Shown one piece after another: positions 1 to 7,230 of a stretch of DNA of 64,000 nucleotides. Source of the DNA: Sodalis sp. dw_96 (GTDB lineage: Bacteria > Pseudomonadota > Gammaproteobacteria > Enterobacterales > Enterobacteriaceae); the NCBI RefSeq assembly GCF_018449575.1, contig NZ_JAAVUT010000016.1, forward strand, positions 53,744-117,743, in the 5' to 3' direction. The notes under the pieces are model-generated. The model did no database searches. It saw only the letters and a list, made by a program, of their open reading frames with translations, and was not told the origin of the DNA. Positions within the stretch are counted from its first letter, which is position 1. Each line of letters starts with the position of its first letter. Both the position numbers and the translations under genes were made by a program.

Positions 1-891
1 GGGCACCGCGGGCCGGGGGACCGGATAAAACATAACCATAGCCAGCGCAACGGCGGCGAACGCCGCGGCCGCCGCTATCTGAAGCCGGGCGGCCAAACGC
101 GGCCCCGGACGCAGGGATAATGGCCAATAGACAAATAGGGCGACCACGATGAGATAAATCAGCCAGCCCGCCACCTCAATCTGCCTGGGGTCGGCGGGGA
201 TACCCAGTACGCCGGTAATCAGCGCGGATTGTATGGTCCCGGGCGCCACCAGCCACGACAGGTTCATTGCTGCCTGTTGACCGACATTCAGCCAGCCGGC
301 CTCATGGGCGGTGCGCAGGGAGGAGATCACCAGTCCCGCGGCAACCAGAATCAGGAAGGCGCCGGTAAAGCTGAAAAACCGGGACAGATTGATTTTCACG
401 CCGCCGATATAAATACCCCAACCGATAACAACGGCCATCAGCAACCCGATGACGGCGCCTGCGACGGCCATTTGCGCCGACTGCGCCACCGAGAACGTCG
501 CCAATAGGAACACGCTGGTTTCGAAGCCCTCTTTCAACACCGCCAGGAAAGCCATACTGGCCAGCGCATAGGCACTGGCCTGGCTTAACGCGTTCGCCGC
601 TTCGGCCTCAAGCTGCCGCCGCATATCCTGTGCGTGGGCGTTCATCCAGGCTATCATGCCGGTGACAAAAAACACCGCGACGGCGCCGATAATGGTTTCC
701 ATTCCTTCCTGGCGGGCCTGGGGCAGGGACTGCTCGGCCACGTCAAGGCCGACGCCGACGATAATGGAGAGTATCACCGCCAATACAACGCCAATCCACA
801 TGGCCGTCAGACGTTTCCCGTTCTTGCGCAGAAACGCCGCTATAATGCCGACTATCAGCGCGGCTTCCAGACCTTCACGCAGGCCTATCAC
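1..891 (-). CDS. efeU: FTR1-family iron permease EfeU, 3' end outside the window
   Basis: This is an inner-membrane high-affinity ferrous iron permease of the FTR1/EfeU family. Translating the minus strand gives a hydrophobic protein of at least 297 residues with several membrane segments. The first helix carries the REGLE iron-binding motif (IGLREGLEAAL), and a second acidic motif (LKEGFETSVF) appears about 115 residues later, as expected for FTR1 proteins. The family is usually about 280 residues, so little is missing. The only standard start codon after the upstream in-frame TGA is GTG at 891, which removes a few residues (LATL) before the first helix. A non-standard ACG at 906 would be better placed behind an AGAGG. 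No efeO or efeB is visible; they may lie to the left. Confidence 0.88.
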   Translation of the reverse strand, partial: MIGLREGLEAALIVGIIAAFLRKNGKRLTAMWIGVVLAVILSIIVGVGLDVAEQSLPQARQEGMETIIGAVAVFFVTGMIAWMNAHAQDMRRQLEAEAANALSQASAYALASMAFLAVLKEGFETSVFLLATFSVAQSAQMAVAGAVIGLLMAVVIGWGIYIGGVKINLSRFFSFTGAFLILVAAGLVISSLRTAHEAGWLNVGQQAAMNLSWLVAPGTIQSALITGVLGIPADPRQIEVAGWLIYLIVVALFVYWPLSLRPGPRLAARLQIAAAAAFAAVALAMVMFYPVPRPAVP

Positions 892-947
892 GAGTGTGGC
901 TAACGTTTTGGACCTCTTTCAATTATTTTTAGGGGTAAAATACGAAT

Positions 948-966
948 GAATATTAATACCATTAAC
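948..966 (-). promoter_or_regulatory. Possible Fur box upstream of efeU
   Basis: The 19-mer GAATATTAATACCATTAAC matches about 13 of 19 positions of the classical Fur box and lies about 60 bp upstream of the iron permease start. Iron repression of efeU by Fur is known in E. coli. The match is moderate and the stretch is AT-rich, so chance is possible. Confidence 0.35.
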
Positions 967-1171
967 ATTAAGAATGAGGAAGAAGAGAAAACAGGGAGAG
1001 TAATGAAACGTATCGTAAAGTGTAAATAAATGTATCCGGCGGGTTTTTCACGACCGACGTCACGCTCTGGCGCCACAGCATGAGCGATACGACCAGTCGA
1101 AATATGTCATCCCTAGTGCAAAGCCCCTTTAATTTCCACTGCGCGGGCTACTGTTCAAAGATAAAGAGAAA

Positions 1172-1452
1172 TCATGCTATATAATTCATTTCATAGAGAT
1201 GACCTCGTGCTGACCAATCGGCGGAATGACGATAAACTCGCGGCGTAAGGCCGAACTGTTTTTTAAAGGTTTGGGTAAAGGTTTGCTGGGAGTGAAAATG
1301 GTATCGCGGGGCGATATCCAAAATGAACCGGCTGCGGTAAACAATGAGCAACTCCTCGCCCGCGTCGACTTTGCTATCAACATCACCCTCCCGGCTGTAG
1401 GTGATGATGGCAAGGTAGGGGAAGATGTCAATGGCAATTCCAAGTCGTCATT
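1172..1452 (-). pseudogene. Decayed AraC/XylS-family regulator (Rob/MarA-like C-terminus)
   Basis: In one minus-strand frame the stretch from about 1330 to 1172 encodes a clean second AraC helix-turn-helix: ILDIAPRYHF, then SQQTFTQTFKKQFGLTP, then RVYR and a short tail ending at TGA (1172-1174). This resembles the C-terminal half of Rob/MarA/SoxS-type proteins. Upstream the same frame is closed by a TGA near 1450 and the expected first helix-turn-helix cannot be aligned. Fragments of it seem to be spread over different frames (for example DDLELPLT in the neighbouring frame), which points to an internal deletion and frameshifts. It is probably non-functional. The short ORFs on both strands here are shadows of the remnant. 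Confidence 0.6.
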
Positions 1453-1579
1453 AGGTGTTTAACCTGTCGCAAATAAAACATCATAAATAAATATACAAAT
1501 TCAATATGGGCATTTTACTTCTGTAAAATTACGCCTTAAAGTTCGGCTATTAACCCACATAATATGCATGGTTATTGGG

Positions 1580-1595
1580 GGATACGGTCGTATCC
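1580..1595 (+). promoter_or_regulatory. Small inverted repeat just upstream of the nitrogenase-like operon
   Basis: GGATAC-ggtc-GTATCC is a perfect 6-bp hairpin ending 11 bases before the chosen ATG of the first subunit, where a ribosome binding site should be. No Shine-Dalgarno sequence is visible, so the hairpin could be an operator or influence translation. Confidence 0.35.
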
Positions 1596-1606
1596 TTTAA
1601 AAAATA

Positions 1607-3076
1607 ATGAAAATAAACTCAATCAATATACGTTCTTCCAATGTCAGAACGCGCGAAAACCGGTTGGGATCCATTACCGGCTACCAGGGCGATTTGGCCA
1701 ATTTGACTCGGCAGACCCGCTGCGGTCAGGTAAAAAACCGGGAGCGCTGCTTTAGCCAGTCAAGCACCTGCCTTTCCAGCTGTGCCATTTCACAACTGAC
1801 GAGAATTATGGATGTCGCCGTTATTTACCACACGCCGGCCGGTTGTACCGCCGTGGCACCCGGTTCAACGGTTATCGGTGAACAATTGGCGGTGAAGGTT
1901 GGTAAGAAATATGAAACCGTGATTATCGGCACTGATATGAATGAAATAGATACCATTTTTGGCGGGTTAACTTCACTGCGTGAAATTGTATTAAAAACAG
2001 TCGAGACCTACCGGCCGAAGGCCTTGTTTATTTCCGGCTCCTGCGTGAGCGGTGTTATCGGCGAGGATATCGACGGATTAGTCACGGATTTAAAATCAGA
2101 ATTGGACATTCCCGTTATCGCCGTGCACTGCGAGGGTTTTAAGTCCAGGATCTGGGCTTCCGGTTTTGATATCGCCGACCATGCCGTACTCCAGGGTATC
2201 GTTAAACCGCCTAAAGAAAAACGGCAGGTGATTAATTTTAAAAATTTCTACGAAAGCCACCGGCAGGAAATTACCGACCTGTTCGCTGGATTCGGCGTTA
2301 AAACCCAATTTTTGTATACCAATTCTTCGGTGGAAGATCTTTCCCATTTATCCGAATCCTTGGCGACGGTTTGTATTTGCGGAACATTGGGGACCTATTT
2401 GGGTAATGGGCTGGAATCGCTGTATGGCGTGCCTTATATCCGAACCCTTAATCCAATGGGCGTGATCGGTTATGAAGCCTGGTTACGGGAAATCGGCCGG
2501 GTTATCAATAAAATCTATGAGGTGGAGAGCTATATCGAACGTGAGAGGGCGATATACCTGCCGCAGATAACCGCGCTGGCCGAGCAGCTTGCCGGGCTGC
2601 GGGCGGTTATCGGCATGGGGCCGGGGTATACTTATGAGGTCGCGCGGGTTTTACAAGAACTCGGCATCGAAGTGGCTTGGGCGGCTGCCTGGCATTATGA
2701 CTATAAACACGATAACGGGCAGCCGCCGCCGGCGATGGATTTCCTGGATAAGCACGCGGCGAATAATTTTCCGCTAAGCGTCGCGGATCAGCAAAATTTT
2801 GAAGTCATGAACATTCTCAATACGCAGCAGCCGGATCTCTATTTTTCGCGCCATCCTGGTTCGACGGTATGGGCGGTGAAACAGGGAATAGCCTCGGTGT
2901 ACGTTGCCGACGAGTATATGATTTTTGGCTACAAAGGCATGCTCTCATTTGCCAAGACCATATTGGACACCGTGCGCAACCGCAGTTTTGAGAAAAATTT
3001 AGCTGCCCATACCCGCATGCCTTATACCGACTGGTGGTATCGGCAAAACAATGATGCGCTGCTGGAGAAAGAATAA
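1607..3076 (+). CDS. Nitrogenase-like component 1, alpha (NifD-like) subunit
   Basis: This 489-residue protein belongs to the nitrogenase component 1 family (NifD/NifE/BchN/MarD fold). The three P-cluster-type cysteines of an alpha subunit are recognisable: C55 (STCLSSCA), C80 (HTPAGC) and C146 (SGSCVSGVIGEDI). The segment ICGTLGTYLGNGLESLYGVP aligns with the NifD segment holding the FeMo-cofactor cysteine, giving C258 as the equivalent. The cofactor histidine position (NifD PYHGFDGF) reads MIFGYKGM, so His appears replaced by Phe440. It is therefore not a conventional nitrogenase. Methylthio-alkane reductase (Mar) and other group IV nitrogenase-like enzymes are the closest idea, by inference. 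ATG 1607 keeps all cysteines; a start at 1810 would lose C55. It is followed after 3 bases by the beta-like gene. Confidence 0.85.
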   Translation: MKINSINIRSSNVRTRENRLGSITGYQGDLANLTRQTRCGQVKNRERCFSQSSTCLSSCAISQLTRIMDVAVIYHTPAGCTAVAPGSTVIGEQLAVKVGKKYETVIIGTDMNEIDTIFGGLTSLREIVLKTVETYRPKALFISGSCVSGVIGEDIDGLVTDLKSELDIPVIAVHCEGFKSRIWASGFDIADHAVLQGIVKPPKEKRQVINFKNFYESHRQEITDLFAGFGVKTQFLYTNSSVEDLSHLSESLATVCICGTLGTYLGNGLESLYGVPYIRTLNPMGVIGYEAWLREIGRVINKIYEVESYIERERAIYLPQITALAEQLAGLRAVIGMGPGYTYEVARVLQELGIEVAWAAAWHYDYKHDNGQPPPAMDFLDKHAANNFPLSVADQQNFEVMNILNTQQPDLYFSRHPGSTVWAVKQGIASVYVADEYMIFGYKGMLSFAKTILDTVRNRSFEKNLAAHTRMPYTDWWYRQNNDALLEKE

Positions 3077-3079
3077 GCC

Positions 3080-4387
3080 ATGACAAAAATTCTCGATCAG
3101 CCAAGATATGTTTGTGCGCTGGGGGCCATGCGCACCGTACAATCCATTCCCGGCGCCATTCCCATTTTGCATTCCGGGCCGGGATGCGCGGAAAAACTGA
3201 ATAATAATGCGGAAGGAAGTTCAGGGCATTTTTCACCGAATATTTTTCCTTGCACCAGTATCAGCGAAAAAGAAGTAATTTTCGGCGGTAACGATAAGCT
3301 CAAGGCCACCATTGAAAATGCATTGAAAGTCATCAATGCCGATTTGTTTGTGGTGTTAACCGGCTGTACATCGGAAATCGTCGGCGATCGCGTGGAGGAA
3401 ATCAGCCGCGAATTCCAGCGGCAGGGTAAGCCGGTGGTATATGTCAACACCCCGGGTTTCAAAGGGAATAATATCCTCGGTCATGACTGGGTGTTATCGG
3501 GCATTTTTGATCAGCTTTTGTCGAAAGAGAAGGTTGTGACCCAAAAGGGATGTGTCAATCTCTTTGCCGGTCCCCCGCTTTATGATCCCTATTGGCTGGG
3601 TAATTTACGAACGCTCGAACATCTTTTGACCAGACTGGGCCTTAAACCCAACACCATTTTTGGCCATGACCGCGGTATCGGCAACATAAAAAAAATCCCG
3701 GCGGCGGAGCTGAATATTTTAGTGTCTCCCTGGGCGGGTATTCAAAGCGTTGTCTTTTTGCATGACCAATACGCTACACCCTATTTGCATTATCCGGTGT
3801 TGCCCATTGGCGCGTTTGAAACGTCGAAATTTTTGCGTGCGGTTGCCGAGGCCGCCGGCATTCCCCCCGAGGTAGTGAATAGCGTTATCGCTGAGTCCGA
3901 AGCGGAGTATTATTATTATATCGAACGCTATGCCAACACCTTTTTAGAGTTACGTATTATGTCCAAGCGCTTCGCAGTGGTGTCCGACGCGCAGTACAGC
4001 CTGGCGGTAACAAAATTTTTAACCAACGATTTGGGCATGTTCCCCACCAAACAATTTATCACGGATGATACGCCTAAAAAATACCGTTCTTTGATAGAAA
4101 ATGAATTCAAAAAATTAAATTATGGTATCGAAACCGAAGTTGAATTTTCCACTAATGGTTATGAAATTCATGAAGAGATCGCAAAAGTGGACTTTGCCGG
4201 CATTCCATTGATTTTTGGCAGCAGTTATGAAAAAAAACTCGCCGCACGGTTGGAGGGGCTCTATATCAATATTTCTTATCCTATGCTGGAGAAACTGGTG
4301 ATGAACAGCAGTATTGCCGGTTACAGCGGTGGGTTAAAGTTATTGGAAGATATTTATACGGTTGGCATGTCAAGATTGGTTTTATAG
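3080..4387 (+). CDS. Nitrogenase-like component 1, beta (NifK-like) subunit
   Basis: This 435-residue protein is the partner of the upstream NifD-like subunit. It has the short N-terminus typical of nitrogenase-like rather than true NifK proteins. Three cluster cysteines are visible: C12 (RYVCALGAMR), C36 (HSGPGCAEKL) and C96 (LTGCTSEIVGD). Their spacing (24 and 60) is close to that of the NifK P-cluster ligands. The motif CTSISEKEVIFGGNDKL matches the conserved NifK stretch around TE..VFGG. With the alpha subunit this supplies six ligands for an interface P-type iron-sulfur cluster. The 3-bp gap suggests translational coupling and a heterotetramer. The electron-donating NifH-like protein is not encoded in this window. 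Substrate is unknown; C-S bond reduction is a hypothesis from the Mar family and the adjacent PLP enzyme. Confidence 0.85.
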   Translation: MTKILDQPRYVCALGAMRTVQSIPGAIPILHSGPGCAEKLNNNAEGSSGHFSPNIFPCTSISEKEVIFGGNDKLKATIENALKVINADLFVVLTGCTSEIVGDRVEEISREFQRQGKPVVYVNTPGFKGNNILGHDWVLSGIFDQLLSKEKVVTQKGCVNLFAGPPLYDPYWLGNLRTLEHLLTRLGLKPNTIFGHDRGIGNIKKIPAAELNILVSPWAGIQSVVFLHDQYATPYLHYPVLPIGAFETSKFLRAVAEAAGIPPEVVNSVIAESEAEYYYYIERYANTFLELRIMSKRFAVVSDAQYSLAVTKFLTNDLGMFPTKQFITDDTPKKYRSLIENEFKKLNYGIETEVEFSTNGYEIHEEIAKVDFAGIPLIFGSSYEKKLAARLEGLYINISYPMLEKLVMNSSIAGYSGGLKLLEDIYTVGMSRLVL

Positions 4388-4609
4388 TTTATCTTCCTTA
4401 AATAAATAATTTATACCGGCCAATAACATTTATCGCAATCATAACAGTCATTGTATCGATAGTCTGCATAACGTATATGGCATACATAACCTGCGTGACG
4501 TGTATAAAATATGTCTCATAGGCGGGTTTTATTTTTAATTAATAAAATTAATGCCATTAGGAAACGCGGCGATTTAATTAATGAATTAAATTTTTAAAGA
4601 GGATTTATC

Positions 4610-5614
4610 ATGGGCAGAAATATAAAGAAATCCATTGCGGAACTCATCGGTTATACCCCCTTGCTGGAATTATCTCAATACGAGAAACTGCTGGGCTTGG
4701 ATGCACACATCATTGCAAAACTCGAATATTTCAATCCCAATAATAGTGTCAAAGACCGAATTGCCCTGGCGATGGTGGAAGATGCGGAAAACCGGGGATT
4801 ACTGAAAAAAGGCGACACAATCATCGAAACAACCAGCGGCAATACCGGTATAGCGCTGGCTGCGATTGCTGCTTCACGGGGATATAAATTCAGAACCTAT
4901 ATACAGGATCGGGTGAGTATCGAAAGAACGAAAGTTATCCAGGCTTTCGGCGGCGAAGTCATAAAATTTTCGCAAGTGGAGCCCTATAACAGGATTATGG
5001 AAGAAACCCACGGGGATTTTATTGCGGCTACCCGCGCCCTGGTGGATGTGATTCTGTCAAAAGAAAAGAATATTTTCTTTTCATATCAAATTGAAAATAA
5101 AATCAATCCTGCAATCCATGAAAAATCCACCGGCCCCGAGATTTGGCGTGATACCGATGGCGATGTGGATATTCTGGTAGCGGCCGTGGGTACCGGAGGA
5201 ACATTATCCGGCGCCGGCGCCTATTTGCGCAAAAAAAAGCCTCTTATCCACATCGTCGCGGTACAGCCGGGACCGGATTCGGTCCCAACCGACGACAATC
5301 CGGAACCGGATGAAATAGCCGGTGTCCATCGATTCTCAGACATGCCGCCGGATCGCATTCCCCATACTTTCAACCTGGACATCCTTGATGAAGCTATTGC
5401 CGTAGAGACCAGCGAGGCCAGAACGGCTGCCAGGGCGGTGGCGAAATCCGACGGAATATTGGTAGGGACATCCTCGGGAGCCGTTCTGCACGCCGCAACG
5501 CTATTGGCCAGACGGGCTGAAAATAAAGGCAAGACCATTGTCGTTATCTTCGCTGATACCGGTTTACATTATCTGTCTACCGATCTGTTTACAGAATCAG
5601 TTTCATCGGTATAG
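4610..5614 (+). CDS. PLP-dependent cysteine synthase-family enzyme (beta-replacement)
   Basis: This 334-residue fold-type II PLP enzyme resembles O-acetylserine sulfhydrylase CysK/CysM. The PLP lysine is K48 in NNSVKDR. The substrate loop TSGNTG is at residues 75-80, the phosphate-binding GTGGTLSG at 194-201 and GTSSGA at 286-291. The C-terminal DTGLHYLSTDLF corresponds to the usual ERYLST motif. Such enzymes use sulfide or a thiol to replace an acetyl or phosphate group on a serine or homoserine derivative. It has a good AGAGG 7 bases before the ATG but sits 222 bp after the NifK-like gene on the same strand, so it may have its own promoter. Context suggests it captures sulfide or a thiol released by the nitrogenase-like enzyme; this is inference. 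It could also be a cystathionine beta-synthase-like paralogue. Confidence 0.85.
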   Translation: MGRNIKKSIAELIGYTPLLELSQYEKLLGLDAHIIAKLEYFNPNNSVKDRIALAMVEDAENRGLLKKGDTIIETTSGNTGIALAAIAASRGYKFRTYIQDRVSIERTKVIQAFGGEVIKFSQVEPYNRIMEETHGDFIAATRALVDVILSKEKNIFFSYQIENKINPAIHEKSTGPEIWRDTDGDVDILVAAVGTGGTLSGAGAYLRKKKPLIHIVAVQPGPDSVPTDDNPEPDEIAGVHRFSDMPPDRIPHTFNLDILDEAIAVETSEARTAARAVAKSDGILVGTSSGAVLHAATLLARRAENKGKTIVVIFADTGLHYLSTDLFTESVSSV

Positions 5615-5643
5615 CGGCTCAATGGAGGAAACGCGAACCAGCG

Positions 5644-6042
5644 TTATGCCTGTTCCCGCAAGATAACCACCGATTTGGCGGCACTGGATCCTTTCCGGTA
5701 ATCGATAGTGTTTCCCACGCCGAAATGAATGAAAAAATCCGGATAGCCATCCACCGGAAGCCAGTAGGCAATAACTTCCTTATCGGCGGTGGGTCGCATG
5801 ATGGTGTAGGCCGCCTGCCCGAACTTCAGTGTCTTGTTGGCCAGGCATCCCTTGTGCGCCTCAGGCGAACCTTGCTTGGCACAGTTCATTCCCGGCTGTA
5901 AATAGCCCAGTTTCTGGTGGGCCTTGTTCAGCGCTATGACCTCGCGGCTTTTATGCACCAGCGAAGCCGGTTCCGGAAAGTTGTCCCACATCAGATGGAA
6001 CGCTTCGATAACAGTATCGGGAAGTGCATTGTTTATTGGCAT
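5644..6042 (-). CDS. Small PAS-domain-like protein with two cysteines
   Basis: This 132-residue soluble protein has the look of a single PAS domain: an opening helix (VIEAFHLMWDNFPEPASLV), the strand-turn segment REVIALNKAHQKLGY typical of a PAS start, and later beta strands (YTIMRPTADKEVIAYWLP, DFFIHFGVG). Cysteines C54 and C66 flank a short loop (NCAKQGSPEAHKGC), which might bind a cofactor or metal or act as a thiol switch. It has no output domain. It lies convergent to the cysteine-synthase-like gene with a 29-bp gap, so a role as a sensor for that locus is plausible but unproven. The family was not recognised by name. Confidence 0.6.
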   Translation of the reverse strand: MPINNALPDTVIEAFHLMWDNFPEPASLVHKSREVIALNKAHQKLGYLQPGMNCAKQGSPEAHKGCLANKTLKFGQAAYTIMRPTADKEVIAYWLPVDGYPDFFIHFGVGNTIDYRKGSSAAKSVVILREQA

Positions 6043-6218
6043 TACGCTTTTTCTCCCGTGGACGATAAGTCAAAAAAATGAATCGCTACCGATAAACTGT
6101 AAGCGTAGAACAGCCATAAGTCCATATTCTTTGTGTGGTTATCGTTCGCCGTCTTAAAACCCCCGGATCGGACGGCCCGTGAAGGCCCGACCTGCCCATC
6201 CGGTCAAAGATCGGCATT

Positions 6219-6252
6219 CAACATTAAACATCCAACGTTCAACGTTCAACGT
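6219..6252. repeat. Tandem heptamer CAACGTT repeat overlapping the end of pdxK
   Basis: Three nearly perfect head-to-tail copies of CAACGTT run from 6233 to 6252, preceded by a degenerate copy CAACATT at 6219. The array contains the pdxK stop codon, so the last residues of the kinase (VER) are encoded by the repeat. A change in copy number would shift the C-terminal frame. Confidence 0.7.
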
Positions 6253-7078
6253 CATGAAGCAACAACTCGCCATAGCCAAACTTGCGGGTGCGCTCAAGGG
6301 CCGCCATCACATCGCCATAGGAGCGCTCGATGGCATCCGGCAGGGTGGCGTTTTTCAGTAGATAACCGGTTAACGCCGCGCTGAACAGATCCCCGGTCCC
6401 TTTAGGATAAATGGCAATGCGCGGGTGTGAAAAAACCTGCTCCTTGTGCCGGGTCACCATAATTACCCGCAATTCATCATGACTGCCGCTGTTGTCCCCT
6501 GGCGCGGCACTGGTGACCACGACCCATTGGGTTCTGCCGGTGAGCAGCGTCCGGGCCGCGGCAATCACGCTGTTGATATCGGTGATGGGATGTCCGGTTA
6601 ATAACTCAAGCTCAAAACAGTTAGGCGTCATCCCCTGGGCCAGGGGGAGTAAGGCGTCAAGATAAGCCTCGGTCATCAGGGGATTGACGTAAATGCCGGT
6701 GTCATAATCGCCGATAACCGGATCAATGATCACCTGTATATCGGGCCGGGCGGCGATAAGCCGGGCTAACCATTCGGCCAAAATTTTGGCCTGGGAAGGG
6801 CCGCCCATGTATCCCACCAATATGGCTTTGGCCTTCTCGGTGACGCCGCGATCGTGCAGGCCCTGCAAATAGCCGCTGAACCAGTCATCCGGCAGCGCAC
6901 CGCCGTAAAGGGTGGGATAATGCGGTGTATTACTGAACATCACGGTGGGCACGGGGACAACGTTCAGCCCCATTTTCTGCAGGGTGGGGACGGCAACACT
7001 ATTACCTACACAGCCATAGACGACCTGTGACTGAATGGAGATCACATCAACAGGCAGGGTTTTCAAAAGCTCGGTCAT
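6239..7078 (-). CDS. pdxK: Pyridoxal kinase
   Basis: This 279-residue ribokinase-superfamily enzyme phosphorylates pyridoxal, pyridoxine or pyridoxamine with ATP in the PLP salvage pathway. Diagnostic stretches are SIQSQVVYGCVGNSVAVP at the N-terminus, PTVMFSNTPHYPTLYGG, the DPVIGDYDTGIYV strand, GMTPNCFELELLTG and the catalytic anion-hole motif KGTGDLFSAAL. These match PdxK/PdxY proteins and are closer to PdxK (QSQVVYG rather than QSHVVFG). Its presence within 0.7 kb of a PLP-dependent sulfhydrylase may be coincidence or may help supply cofactor. The 196-bp gap after its 3' end holds only the heptamer repeat and the start of the PAS-like gene. Confidence 0.9.
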   Translation of the reverse strand: MTELLKTLPVDVISIQSQVVYGCVGNSVAVPTLQKMGLNVVPVPTVMFSNTPHYPTLYGGALPDDWFSGYLQGLHDRGVTEKAKAILVGYMGGPSQAKILAEWLARLIAARPDIQVIIDPVIGDYDTGIYVNPLMTEAYLDALLPLAQGMTPNCFELELLTGHPITDINSVIAAARTLLTGRTQWVVVTSAAPGDNSGSHDELRVIMVTRHKEQVFSHPRIAIYPKGTGDLFSAALTGYLLKNATLPDAIERSYGDVMAALERTRKFGYGELLLHDVER

Positions 7079-7138
7079 AATAAAAGAAAAGCTCAGACGA
7101 CAGGGTGCCTTATTATAATGCCGTTAGCTTATAATCGA

Positions 7139-7206
7139 TATACCCGTCATACTTCAAGATGCGGATGCGTTGGCAATAATCAGCCCCTCCCTGGGCGTCG
7201 CTCCTT
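7139..7206. repeat. Truncated enterobacterial intergenic palindromic repeat
   Basis: The string starting ATACCCGTCATACTTCAAGA followed by TGCGGATGCGTTGGC is the familiar opening of a repeat found many times between genes in Serratia, Dickeya, Yersinia and relatives. Only the first part is present here, trailing off near 7206. It sits between pdxK and the dehydratase gene. The family assignment is from memory of the sequence. Confidence 0.55.
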
Positions 7207-7230
7207 AGTGTCCATGTCCCTGTCACCTGG

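Noticed and set aside
1226..1462. Rightward 78-codon frame and leftward 85-codon frame over the AraC remnant
   Set aside because: Both are shadows; the recognisable protein homology is in a third frame on the minus strand.
1607..4387. Conventional N2-fixing nitrogenase
   Set aside because: No nifH, nifB, nifEN or other nif genes; the beta subunit N-terminus is short and the cofactor histidine position is not conserved.
1607..4387. Dark-operative protochlorophyllide reductase (BchNB) or CfbD
   Set aside because: No photosynthesis or F430 genes nearby, and all six P-cluster-type cysteines plus a cofactor cysteine are present.
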